Of a stretch of DNA of 41,382 nucleotides, positions 7,678 through 15,270 are shown in pieces. Location of the stretch: positions 1,755 to 43,136 of the forward strand of contig PLZW01000014.1 of assembly GCA_003153575.1 (NCBI GenBank), in the 5' to 3' direction. The DNA comes from Acidimicrobiaceae bacterium. Its GTDB lineage: Bacteria; Actinomycetota; Acidimicrobiia; Acidimicrobiales; RAAP-2. The number at the start of each line of letters is the position of its first letter. Positions within the stretch are counted from its first letter, which is position 1. The translations under genes were made by a program, and so were the position numbers. The notes beneath the pieces are model-generated. The model was given only the letters and a program-made list of their open reading frames with translations, was not told the origin of the DNA and searched no databases.

Positions 7678-9684
7678 TCAACCGATGTTGAGCGCGCGGA
7701 CCAGGTAGTAGGTGGCGGGCAGCACGAAGATCAGGGCGTCGACCCGGTCGAGCACCCCCCCGTGGCCCGGCAGCAGGGTGCCCATGTCCTTCAGGCGCAG
7801 GTCCCGCTTCAGGAGGGACTCGCACAAGTCGCCCAGGGGGGCGACCACGGCGACCACGACACCCAGGAGGGCGGCATTGGCCGCCGTCCAGGGGTGGATG
7901 GCGCCGACCACGACGGTGGAAACCAGGATCGAGGCCAGGGCGCCACCGGCGAGGCCCTCCCACGTCTTGTTCGGGCTGACGACGGGCGCCAGCTGGTGGC
8001 TGCCGATCCAGCGGCCGACCACCAGGGCGCCGACGTCGTTGGCCACGGTGGCGATGATGGCACCGAGCAGAAAGGCGATCCCGTGTCGGTTCGGGAAGGC
8101 CGACGGGGCGAGCAGCAGGCCTGCGTAGGAGCCGAGGAGCGCCACCCAACCCACCACCAGCAGGGTCGAAGCCGTGCCGGCCACGGCGGAGCCCCGCTCG
8201 ACGCCGAAGAGGTACCACAGCAGGGTGAAGGCGCTGATCAGCACGAGCACCAGCGGGAGCGCGGCGATCCCCTTGTTGTAGGCACCCAGCATCAGCGAGA
8301 CCGTCCCCACCAGTCCGAGCAGGGTGGCCGGGCGCCAGCCGGACCGGCGGAGTACGGCGAAGGCCTCACCCGCCGCGAACGTGACGACCAGCAGGCAGAG
8401 GATCAAGGAGGTGACGGTGCCGACCTTGAAGGCGAGCAGCGCCAGGACGGCGACGGCAATACCCGTCCCGACCCGCAGGCCGGTGCTGCCGCCCACCTGC
8501 TCGTCGGACCGGCGTCGGGGGCGGGCGGTCCCGGGCTCCGGCGGCTCTCCCCCGGTGGCCTCCGGGGTGTAGTTGGCACTGGAGCGCAATGGCTGGTCGG
8601 ACGGCCGGGACGCACCGCGGAGACGCCGGCGGCTCCGGGGCTCCACGGCCGCAGACGTGTCGTCCACCGACACTACGGCCGCGGCTTCCTGTCCGTGCTC
8701 CTGGTCGGCGGCCCGGTCGGCGGCGGCCAGTCCGGCCAGTCCCGTCTTCCTCCGGCCGGCACCGGGCACGTCGGCGACCGAGGCGCCAGGTGGCTCGGCG
8801 GCCAGGGGCTCGCCGGCCGGGAGGACGTCCTCGTCCGGGCGCTTGGCCTTCAACCGCCCCGGCAGCAGACCGCTGCGGCGGGCACGTCCCACCCGGGGGC
8901 TCCCCGTGGGCTTCGCCGCGTCCTCGTCGACCGGGCCGCTCCCGCCTCCGGTACCCGACAACGGGACGTCGGCGGCCGCCGCGGCCACTCCGGCCGCCAC
9001 CACGTCGGCCGTGAAGATCACCGAGGTGACGTCGTCGGTCGCCTCCGGCACCGGTGCCGCAGCCCCCCGGGACGGGAGCAGGTGGTCGGCGGTATCCGAG
9101 TCGACGGACCCGACGACCTCGACCGGCTCGGTGATGGGATCAACGGCGGACGACGCCCCCGGGCCGGGTTGGCCGGGTCGCACCGAGTCGAGGTCGAACT
9201 CCCACGGCCGGCGCTGCGGGTCAGTGGCGCCCGTCTCGTCGAGAGCGCCGAGCGACGCCTGCTCGTCACTGAACATCGAGGGCTCGAAGCCCTCCTCCTG
9301 GGCCGTCCAGTCGGCGTCCTCCTCGCGCCAGGTGGGCGGCAGGATGCCGGCGCCGTCGCCCTCGTCGCGGGCCAGGACGGCCGGTACCTGCCCGGTGGCG
9401 GGCTCGGTCCAGTGGGGCAGCTCGGCATGGGGCGGGGTGGCTGGCGCGGGGGCCTCGTCCGGGGATCCGGCGGCCGGGTCCTCGATGATCCGCACCGAGG
9501 CCGGTGGGGTCCCTTCGTTGGTGATGTGGGCGGGCGGGACGACGGGCACTTCGGAGGTGATCTCGGCAGCCGTCTCGGCGCCGATGATGCGCACGCCCCC
9601 CGTCGAGGGCCCGGACGGGTCGGGTCGCGACGGCGTGCCCTCGCCCTCCTGCTCGTCGTCTTGCCTCTCCGGGCCGTGCTCCAC
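7678..9684 (-). CDS. cdsA: Phosphatidate cytidylyltransferase with a 400-residue disordered N-terminal extension
   Basis: The last 268 residues are a normal CdsA, an integral membrane enzyme making CDP-diacylglycerol. About eight hydrophobic segments lead to the exact family signature SLLKRD...KDMGTLLPGHGG...DRVD (about 623-649). Residues 1-400 are acidic and Pro/Ala/Gly-rich, without predicted fold. They contain recurring short elements: VRIIGAET and VRIIEDPA, and LPHWTEPATGQVPAVLARD followed by aromatic-acidic stretches (PTWREEDADW, WEFDLDSV). Similar 'PHW-TEP-TGxVP' linear motifs occur, to my memory, in other actinobacterial proteins. The whole is one uninterrupted frame in the operon, so the extension is probably real. 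It would lie in the cytoplasm and might recruit partners. Confidence 0.92.
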   Translation of the reverse strand: MEHGPERQDDEQEGEGTPSRPDPSGPSTGGVRIIGAETAAEITSEVPVVPPAHITNEGTPPASVRIIEDPAAGSPDEAPAPATPPHAELPHWTEPATGQVPAVLARDEGDGAGILPPTWREEDADWTAQEEGFEPSMFSDEQASLGALDETGATDPQRRPWEFDLDSVRPGQPGPGASSAVDPITEPVEVVGSVDSDTADHLLPSRGAAAPVPEATDDVTSVIFTADVVAAGVAAAAADVPLSGTGGGSGPVDEDAAKPTGSPRVGRARRSGLLPGRLKAKRPDEDVLPAGEPLAAEPPGASVADVPGAGRRKTGLAGLAAADRAADQEHGQEAAAVVSVDDTSAAVEPRSRRRLRGASRPSDQPLRSSANYTPEATGGEPPEPGTARPRRRSDEQVGGSTGLRVGTGIAVAVLALLAFKVGTVTSLILCLLVVTFAAGEAFAVLRRSGWRPATLLGLVGTVSLMLGAYNKGIAALPLVLVLISAFTLLWYLFGVERGSAVAGTASTLLVVGWVALLGSYAGLLLAPSAFPNRHGIAFLLGAIIATVANDVGALVVGRWIGSHQLAPVVSPNKTWEGLAGGALASILVSTVVVGAIHPWTAANAALLGVVVAVVAPLGDLCESLLKRDLRLKDMGTLLPGHGGVLDRVDALIFVLPATYYLVRALNIG

Positions 9685-9786
9685 GTTGTTCGCTTCCTCC
9701 CCAGGAACGGGCCTTCGGGCCGGCCCATGTCGGTGCCGGACCGTGTGCCGGTCCGGTGTCGCCTCCGGACATCCGCCCGGTTGCCG

Positions 9787-10356
9787 TCAGATCTCGAGGA
9801 GCTCCTGCTCCTTGTGGGCGAGCAGGCGGTCGATAGCCGCCACGTTGTCCTGTGTGAGCTTGTCGAGGTCCTTCTCGACCCGGTCGAGTTCGTCCGAGGA
9901 GAGGTCACCGTCCTTCTGCATGGCCTCGAGCTCCTGGCGGGCGTTGCGGCGCATGTTGCGCACGGTGACCCGACCGTCCTCGGCCTTCTGCTTGACCACC
10001 TTCACCAGCTCCTTGCGGCGCTGTTCGGTGGGGACCGGGAACGATAGCCGGATCACCGTCCCGTCATTCGACGGGGTGATGCCCAGATCGGAGCCTTGGA
10101 GGGCTTTTTCGATGGCAGGAAGGGAGCTCTTGTCGTACGGCGAAACCACCAGCAGGCGGGCCTCGGGCACGCTGAACCCCGCCATCTGGCGCAGCTCGGT
10201 CTCGGTGCCGTAGTAGTCGACCTTCAGGTGCTCCACCAGGGCGGGGGTGGCCCGTCCGGTACGGATGGCACCGAACTCGGCCTGGGCGTGGTCCACCGCC
10301 TTGGTCATGTGCTCAGCGGCGTCGGAAACCACGAGTGCGATCAGGTCGTCATCCAT
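9787..10356 (-). CDS. frr: Ribosome recycling factor
   Basis: This 189-residue protein splits post-termination ribosomes together with EF-G. Hallmarks seen: HMTKAVDHAQAEFGAIRTGR near the N-terminus, YYGTETELRQMA, ITPSNDGTVIRLSFPVPTEQRRK, VRNMRRNAR and the C-terminal helix ending HKEQELLEI. The ATG at 10356 gives the family length of about 185 residues; a longer frame from 10392 lacks a ribosome binding site. TACGCT lies 9 nt upstream of the ATG, a possible internal promoter. It lies between pyrH and cdsA as usual. Confidence 0.96.
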   Translation of the reverse strand: MDDDLIALVVSDAAEHMTKAVDHAQAEFGAIRTGRATPALVEHLKVDYYGTETELRQMAGFSVPEARLLVVSPYDKSSLPAIEKALQGSDLGITPSNDGTVIRLSFPVPTEQRRKELVKVVKQKAEDGRVTVRNMRRNARQELEAMQKDGDLSSDELDRVEKDLDKLTQDNVAAIDRLLAHKEQELLEI

Positions 10357-10417
10357 TAGCGGACCAGCGTAGCCATCGCGGTCCGGGTGCACCCGGGAGC
10401 GGCGATCGGCGGGCGAT

Positions 10418-11143
10418 TCATCGGATCAGCGTCCCGATCGACTCGCCGCTGAGGGCCCGCTGGATGTTTCCCGGCTCCATCAGGTCGAAGACCCGTATCG
10501 GGAGGCCGTTGTCCTTGCAGAACGTGATGGCGGTGAGGTCCATCACCCGGAGGTCCTTGGCCACGACCTCCATGAACGAGATCTCGTCGTAGCGGGTGGC
10601 CGTGGGGTCGAGTCGCGGGTCGGCGGTGTACACCCCGTCGACGCCGCCGTGGGTGCCCTTGCACAGCAGTACCGCCTCGATCTCGGCGGCCCGGAGGGCG
10701 GCGGACGTGTCGGTGGTGAAGTACGGATTGCCCATCCCGGCGGCGAAGACCACCACGCGGCCCTTCTCGAGGTGGCGGATGGCCCGCCTTCGGATGTAGG
10801 GCTCGGCCACCTCGGCCATCTGGACGGCCGACAGGACCCGGGTGGCCTGGCCGTGGTGCTCGAGGGCGTCCTGGAGGGCGAGCGCGTTGATCACGGTGCC
10901 GAGCATGCCCATCGTGTCGGAGGTGGCCCGGTCCATGCCGGCGCCGGCGCCGGTGGTGCCCCGCCAGATGTTGCCCCCGCCCACCATCACCGCCAGTTCG
11001 AGGTCGAGCTCCTCGCGGGTCTGGGCGATCTCGCGGGCCAACTGCTCCACCGCGGCGGCATCGATCGTCTCGTCGGACGCCGACGAGGCCAGGGCCTCGC
11101 CCGAGAGCTTCAGGATGATGCGCTGTCGTTCGCCCACCGTCAC
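10418..11143 (-). CDS. pyrH: Uridylate kinase (UMP kinase)
   Basis: Phosphorylates UMP to UDP; an amino-acid-kinase-fold hexamer in bacteria. Seen: ILKLSGEAL at the N-terminus, AVMVGGGNIWRG, GMDRATSDTMGMLGTVIN, VVFAAGMGNPYFTTDTSAA, and DGVYTADPRLDPTATRYDEI. Its 241 residues are typical. The GTG start directly follows the tsf stop with no gap, and no separate strong ribosome binding site is visible, so coupling to tsf is likely. A GTG two codons further in is an alternative. Confidence 0.96.
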   Translation of the reverse strand: MTVGERQRIILKLSGEALASSASDETIDAAAVEQLAREIAQTREELDLELAVMVGGGNIWRGTTGAGAGMDRATSDTMGMLGTVINALALQDALEHHGQATRVLSAVQMAEVAEPYIRRRAIRHLEKGRVVVFAAGMGNPYFTTDTSAALRAAEIEAVLLCKGTHGGVDGVYTADPRLDPTATRYDEISFMEVVAKDLRVMDLTAITFCKDNGLPIRVFDLMEPGNIQRALSGESIGTLIR

Positions 11144-11938
11144 TCAGTCGCCGACGACGACCTGGGCGAACTCCGTCACGGTGGCGTCGCCGAGCAGCTT
11201 CCCGATGGTCTGCTTCTCGTCCTTGACGAAGGGCTGGTCGAGCAGCACCCGCTCCTTGAACCAACCGTTGAGGCGGCCTTCGACGACCTTGGGTAGCGAG
11301 GCCTCGGGCTTTCCCTCGTTGAGGGCGATCTTCTCGACGGTGGCCCGCTCGGCGGCGACCTCGGCCTCGGGCACGGCGTCACGGGTGATGTAGAGCGGCC
11401 GGGCGAAGGCGATGTGGGCGGCGATGTCGTGGGCCAGCTCCTTGCTGCCCCCGGACACGGCCACCGCCACGGCGTTCACGCCGCGACCGGCCTGCAGGTG
11501 CAGGTAGGAGTCGACGGCGCCGTCAGCCGGCGCCTCGATGCGGACGACCCGGCCGAGGGAGATGTTCTCCTTCAAGGTGATCTTCATGGTGTCGAGCTCG
11601 TCGGCGCGCTCGCTGACGGCGTCGACCCCCTTGGCGGCCACCAGATCGGCCAGCTCGCTGACGAAGGCGACGAACTCGGCGGACTTGGCCACGAAGTCGG
11701 TCTCGGACCGGAGCTGGACGATGGCCACAACGTTGTCGGCGGTGCCGACGGCGACCGCGCCCTCAGAGGCCTCACGGTCGGCGCGCCTGGCTTGGCTGGC
11801 CAGGCCCTTCTCACGGAGCCAGGTGACGGACTTGTCCATATCACCGTCATTCTCCTCGAGAGCGCGTTTGGCGTCGAGCATGCCCACGCCGGTCAGCTGA
11901 CGGAGACTCTGGACGTCCTTGGCGGTGAATCCGGGCAC
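11144..11938 (-). CDS. tsf: Translation elongation factor EF-Ts
   Basis: Nucleotide exchange factor for EF-Tu. The N-terminal UBA-like domain (VQSLRQLTGVGMLDAKRALE), then IVQLRSETDFVAKSAEF, and the core with HIAFARPLYI identify it. It has 264 residues. The GTG start follows the rpsB stop by 2 nt. The ribosome binding site GAGGAGG is formed by the last codons of rpsB (Glu-Glu-Val-stop), tying the translation of the two genes together. Confidence 0.96.
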   Translation of the reverse strand: MPGFTAKDVQSLRQLTGVGMLDAKRALEENDGDMDKSVTWLREKGLASQARRADREASEGAVAVGTADNVVAIVQLRSETDFVAKSAEFVAFVSELADLVAAKGVDAVSERADELDTMKITLKENISLGRVVRIEAPADGAVDSYLHLQAGRGVNAVAVAVSGGSKELAHDIAAHIAFARPLYITRDAVPEAEVAAERATVEKIALNEGKPEASLPKVVEGRLNGWFKERVLLDQPFVKDEKQTIGKLLGDATVTEFAQVVVGD

Positions 11939-11940
11939 GG

Positions 11941-13032
11941 TCAGACCTCCTCGGTCGGTGCGGGGGCGGGGGCCTCGGCCGCGGGTGCCTCGGCGACCGG
12001 TGCGGCGGGAGCCTCGGCGGCAAGCGCCGCGGCCACGGGGGCAGGCGCTTCGGCGACAGGGGCTTCGGCGACCGGGGCTTCGGCGACCGGGGCTTCGACG
12101 ACCGGGGTTTCGGCGACCGGGGTTTCGGCGACCGGCGCGGCCGGTGCCTCGGCGACCGGTGCGGCAGCAACGGGGGCAACGGGTGCCTCGGCGACCGGTG
12201 CGGCAGCAACGGGGGCAACGGGTGCCTCGGCGACCGGTGCGGCAGCAACGGGGGCAACGGGTGCCTCGGCGACCGGCGCGGCAGGGGCCGGGGCGGGGGC
12301 CGCGGGGGCCGGAGGCGGGCTCTTCGGAGCCGGTGCCGGGCGGTTCTGGGCGATGAACCGGCCTTCAGTGACGGCGTCGGCCACCACGCGGCAGAGCAGG
12401 GCTCCCGAACGGATGGCGTCGTCATTACCCGGGATCACGTGGGTGATCACGTCAGGGTCACAGTTGGTGTCGACCACGGCGACGATCGGCAGGCCCAGCT
12501 TGTTGGCCTCGGTGACGGCGATGTGCTCCTTGTTGGTGTCGATCACGAAGATGGCGTCGGGCAGCTTGTCGAGGCCGCGGATGCCGCCCAGGTTGCGCTG
12601 CAGCTTCTCGAGCTCACGGGTGTGGCGCAGGGCCTCTTTCTTGGGCATGGCCTCGAAGTCGCCGGCCTTCTGCATGGCCTCGAACTCCTTCATGCGCTTC
12701 ACCCGGGTGGAGACCGTCTGGAAGTTGGTGAGCATGCCGCCGAGCCAGCGCTCGTTCACATACGGCATTCCGCACGCGTCGGCGTAGACGGCCACGGGGC
12801 CCTGGGTCTGCTTCTTGGTCCCCACGAAGAGGACGGTCCCGCCACCGGCCACGAGGTCCCGGATGTAGGCGTAGGACTCCTCGATGCCCTTCATGGTCTG
12901 CTCGAGGTCGATCAGGTAGATCCCGTTGCGCTCGCCGATGATGAACCGGCGCATCTTGGGATTCCACCGTCGGGTCTGGTGTCCGAAGTGGACGCCCGCG
13001 CCCAACAGTTGCTTCATGCTGATGACGGCCAT
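11941..13032 (-). CDS. rpsB: 30S ribosomal protein S2 with a long Ala/Pro/Val repeat tail
   Basis: Residues 1-230 are a normal S2 ([93 protein letters not shown]). Residues 231-363 form a low-complexity tail of Ala, Pro, Val and Glu made of PVAEA-type 5-residue units and a 13-residue unit repeated in tandem. The ATG at 13032 has AAGGAG 7 nt upstream; the longer frame to 13191 is not supported. Alanine/proline-rich S2 tails are known in some actinobacteria, but this one is long. It leads the rpsB-tsf-pyrH-frr operon. Confidence 0.96.
   Translation of the reverse strand: MAVISMKQLLGAGVHFGHQTRRWNPKMRRFIIGERNGIYLIDLEQTMKGIEESYAYIRDLVAGGGTVLFVGTKKQTQGPVAVYADACGMPYVNERWLGGMLTNFQTVSTRVKRMKEFEAMQKAGDFEAMPKKEALRHTRELEKLQRNLGGIRGLDKLPDAIFVIDTNKEHIAVTEANKLGLPIVAVVDTNCDPDVITHVIPGNDDAIRSGALLCRVVADAVTEGRFIAQNRPAPAPKSPPPAPAAPAPAPAAPVAEAPVAPVAAAPVAEAPVAPVAAAPVAEAPVAPVAAAPVAEAPAAPVAETPVAETPVVEAPVAEAPVAEAPVAEAPAPVAAALAAEAPAAPVAEAPAAEAPAPAPTEEV
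12143..12276 (-). repeat. Tandem 39-bp repeat inside the rpsB tail
   Basis: Three identical 39-bp copies start at 12143, 12182 and 12221, followed by 17 bp of a fourth (12260-12276). Each unit encodes 13 residues ([13 protein letters not shown] pattern), so copy-number changes keep the frame. Next to it (about 12046-12130) lie degenerate 15-bp units encoding PVAEA, PVVEA and PVAET. Perfect identity of the 39-bp copies suggests recent duplication. Confidence 0.9.
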
Positions 13033-13268
13033 ATGACTGCTCCTTGTGACGGTTGGTCCTCCCCGGCTGCAGCACCCCATGTGTGATCGGGGCGACCGTG
13101 GACGCGGCCGGGTGCGTAGTAGGTACCGCTCGAGTGCCCCATCGGTCGATGGAGCGTCACCATGATAGTGCCCGCGGAGGCGGCTCTCCACCCGGAGGCG
13201 CCGGGACCGCCCGGATCGGGTTCAGCGGAGCGTGCTAACCGGCCGGCCGGGGAGCGGCCGGACGCCGC

Positions 13269-14102
13269 TCAGGTGGCAGCGGGGGTGGCCGCCACCTTCG
13301 GTTCACTCAGCTTGCGGGCGACGCCTTCGGGGCGATCGGCCAACTTCGCCCGGAGCTGCAGCACGGCTTTCGTGTGGATCTGGCACACCCGGCTCTCGGT
13401 GACACCGAGGATGTCGCCGATCTCGGCCAGGGTGAGGCCCTCGTAGTAGTAGAGGGTGAGCACCGTCTTCTCCCGGTCGGCCATCTCGCCGACCGCCTTG
13501 ACCAGGGCCTCCTTGGTCTCCTTGACCTCGAAGGTGTCCATCGGGCCGGCGGTGGCGTCGGGCAGCGACTCCCCCAGCGTCGACCGGTCCGAGTGGTCGC
13601 CGCCCCGGAAGACCTCGTCCAGGGCGACGACGCCGACGAACGAGATCTTGCGGAGGGTGGTCTGGAACTCGTCGTCGCTCATCTCGAGGTCGGCGGCGAC
13701 TTCGGCGTCGGTCGGCGTCCGGTGCAGGGTGGCCTCGAGCTTCGAATAGGACTGCTCGACGGCCCGGGCCTTGGCCCGCACCGAGCGCGGCACCCAGTCG
13801 ATGGAGCGGAGCTCGTCGATGATGGCGCCTTTGATGCGAGGCACGGCATAGGTCTCGAACTTGATGTTGCGGGCCGGCTCGAACCGCTCGATGGCATCGA
13901 TCAGGCCGATGATCCCGTAGCTGGCCAGGTCCGCCTCGTCCACGTGGCGGGGGAGGCCGACCGATACCCGGCCGGCCACGTACTTGACCACGGGGGCATA
14001 GTGCACGATGAGCTGGTCGCGCAGTGCCCTGGCTCCGGTCTTCTTGTACTCCGTCCACAGAGCGTCGATGCCGTGCCCAGCCGAATCGAGTTGCGTCGCC
14101 AA
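13269..14102 (-). CDS. whiG: RNA polymerase sigma factor of the FliA/WhiG family
   Basis: This 277-residue sigma factor has region 2 (LASYGIIGLIDAIERFEPAR, then FETYAVPRIKGAIIDELRSI and DWVPRSVR), region 3 and a region 4 helix-turn-helix (LTLAEIGDILGVTESRVCQI). The DWVPRSVR segment is typical of WhiG/FliA proteins. In Streptomyces WhiG controls aerial sporulation; elsewhere the family controls flagella. No flagellar or sporulation gene is in the window, so the role here is open. The start is TTG, with AGGGGA about 5 nt upstream, right after the xerC stop. Intergenic DNA to rpsB (13,033-13,268) shows a possible TATCAT box near 13,160 but nothing firm. Confidence 0.92.
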   Translation of the reverse strand: MATQLDSAGHGIDALWTEYKKTGARALRDQLIVHYAPVVKYVAGRVSVGLPRHVDEADLASYGIIGLIDAIERFEPARNIKFETYAVPRIKGAIIDELRSIDWVPRSVRAKARAVEQSYSKLEATLHRTPTDAEVAADLEMSDDEFQTTLRKISFVGVVALDEVFRGGDHSDRSTLGESLPDATAGPMDTFEVKETKEALVKAVGEMADREKTVLTLYYYEGLTLAEIGDILGVTESRVCQIHTKAVLQLRAKLADRPEGVARKLSEPKVAATPAAT

Positions 14103-14110
14103 TTGTCCCC

Positions 14111-15022
14111 TTAGGCCCGTGGATGCGTTCCGGAGTAGACCGAAAGCAGGCGCTCTTTGCTCACATGAGTGTAGACCTGCGTCGTCTGCAGGCTGGCATG
14201 CCCGAGCAATTCCTGCACCACGCGGAGGTCGGCGCCCCCGTCGAGGAGGTGGGTGGCGAAACTGTGGCGCAGCGCATGCGGGTGGGTCGGCACCGGCGAC
14301 CGCCGGTCCAGGATCCGCCGCACGTCACGGGATCCGAGCCGGTTTCCCCGCCCATTGAAGAAGAGCGCACCCCCTGGTGACGTCGCCGTGGCCATGGCCG
14401 AGCGGGGCCCGCCCAGCCAGGACCGCACCGCCGCCGCACAGGTGTCGTGCACCAGGACCTGGCGCTGCTTGGCCCCCTTGCCGGTCACGGTGACCACGCC
14501 CCGGTCGAGGTCGAGATCGTCGACGTCGAGCCCGCACAGCTCCGCCACCCGCATGCCGCTGCCGTACAGGAGCTCGAGTACGGCGTCGTCCCGCACGTCC
14601 CTCGGAGCCGGCCCCTCGTCTGTCCCGACGGTCCGATCGTCGGCGTCGGGGACGGGCCGTGGCGGCGAAGCCAACAGACGGTCGAGCTCGGCATGTCCGA
14701 GGACCCGGGGCAGGCGTGAGTCGGGCGACGGCGCCGACAGGCGCACCGACGGGTCGTGAGCTACGACGCCCCGGCGGGCACACCACCCGAAGTAGGAGCG
14801 CATCGACGCCGCCGTCCGGGAGATAGTGGCTTTGGCGTACCGCCGGGTGGCCAGGAAGGCGAGGTAGCGGCGGAGGGTGATCCGGTCGACGTCGGACGGG
14901 CCCGAAGCGCCCCCGCGGCCCGCCCACTCGGCGAACCGCTCGACGTCGGAGGCATAGGCCCGGACGGTGTCCGGGGAGAGGCCCGCGACCGAGCGCCGGT
15001 AAGCCTCGATCTCCCAATCCAC
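14111..15022 (-). CDS. xerC: Tyrosine recombinase XerC/XerD family
   Basis: A 303-residue recombinase of the size expected for chromosome dimer resolution. The N-terminal SAM-like domain (residues 1-90) precedes the catalytic domain with Arg158 (GSGMRVAELCGL), Lys182 (GKGAKQR), His249-x-x-Arg252 (HALRHSFATHL), His275 (ELLGHASL) and the nucleophile Tyr284 (TQVYTHV). All active-site residues are present. I chose GTG at 15022. It gives the normal N-terminus (VDWEIEAYRRS) and has TACGCT exactly 6 nt upstream. The open frame to 15193 is not supported. A xerC gene just upstream of whiG and rpsB is common in actinobacteria, so this is more likely housekeeping than an element integrase. Confidence 0.9.
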   Translation of the reverse strand: MDWEIEAYRRSVAGLSPDTVRAYASDVERFAEWAGRGGASGPSDVDRITLRRYLAFLATRRYAKATISRTAASMRSYFGWCARRGVVAHDPSVRLSAPSPDSRLPRVLGHAELDRLLASPPRPVPDADDRTVGTDEGPAPRDVRDDAVLELLYGSGMRVAELCGLDVDDLDLDRGVVTVTGKGAKQRQVLVHDTCAAAVRSWLGGPRSAMATATSPGGALFFNGRGNRLGSRDVRRILDRRSPVPTHPHALRHSFATHLLDGGADLRVVQELLGHASLQTTQVYTHVSKERLLSVYSGTHPRA

Positions 15023-15028
15023 GCTTCG

Positions 15029-15034
15029 AGCGTA
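15029..15034 (-). promoter_or_regulatory. Candidate -10 box for a leaderless xerC message
   Basis: TACGCT on the minus strand, then 6 nt, then the GTG start. No Shine-Dalgarno is present. The geometry is the same as at aroG, proA and others. The rest of the 15,023-15,270 gap to the divergent gene shows no clear promoter or RNA. Confidence 0.45.
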
Positions 15035-15270
15035 CCGGCGGGGACACCCTCCCCCTGGGCACCTCGCCGACGGCATCCCGGTCGATGGGCGTTTGGGCCA
15101 CGCGGCCGGTCGACGAGGGCTATCGTCTGCCCGGGGCACCACAGGACGCCACGATCCCGGGGGGGACATCGAGGCGGGAAGCAGCAGCGGCACACCGAGT
15201 ACGAAGCACGAGGCACGACCACATCGAACGGGCCCGCGGCACCGCCGGGGCCGCCGCCCAAAGGGGGATC

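Noticed and set aside
12046..12276. Regular repeats resembling a CRISPR array
   Set aside because: Units are contiguous without unique spacers and encode an in-frame Ala/Pro/Val tail of S2.
13140..13170. TATCAT box as an rpsB promoter
   Set aside because: No -35 or extended -10 supports it, and it lies about 130 nt from the start; too weak to list.
14111..15022. XerC-like recombinase as the integrase of the surface island
   Set aside because: It lies more than 10 kb outside the direct repeats, has housekeeping length and sits in the usual xerC-whiG-rpsB context.
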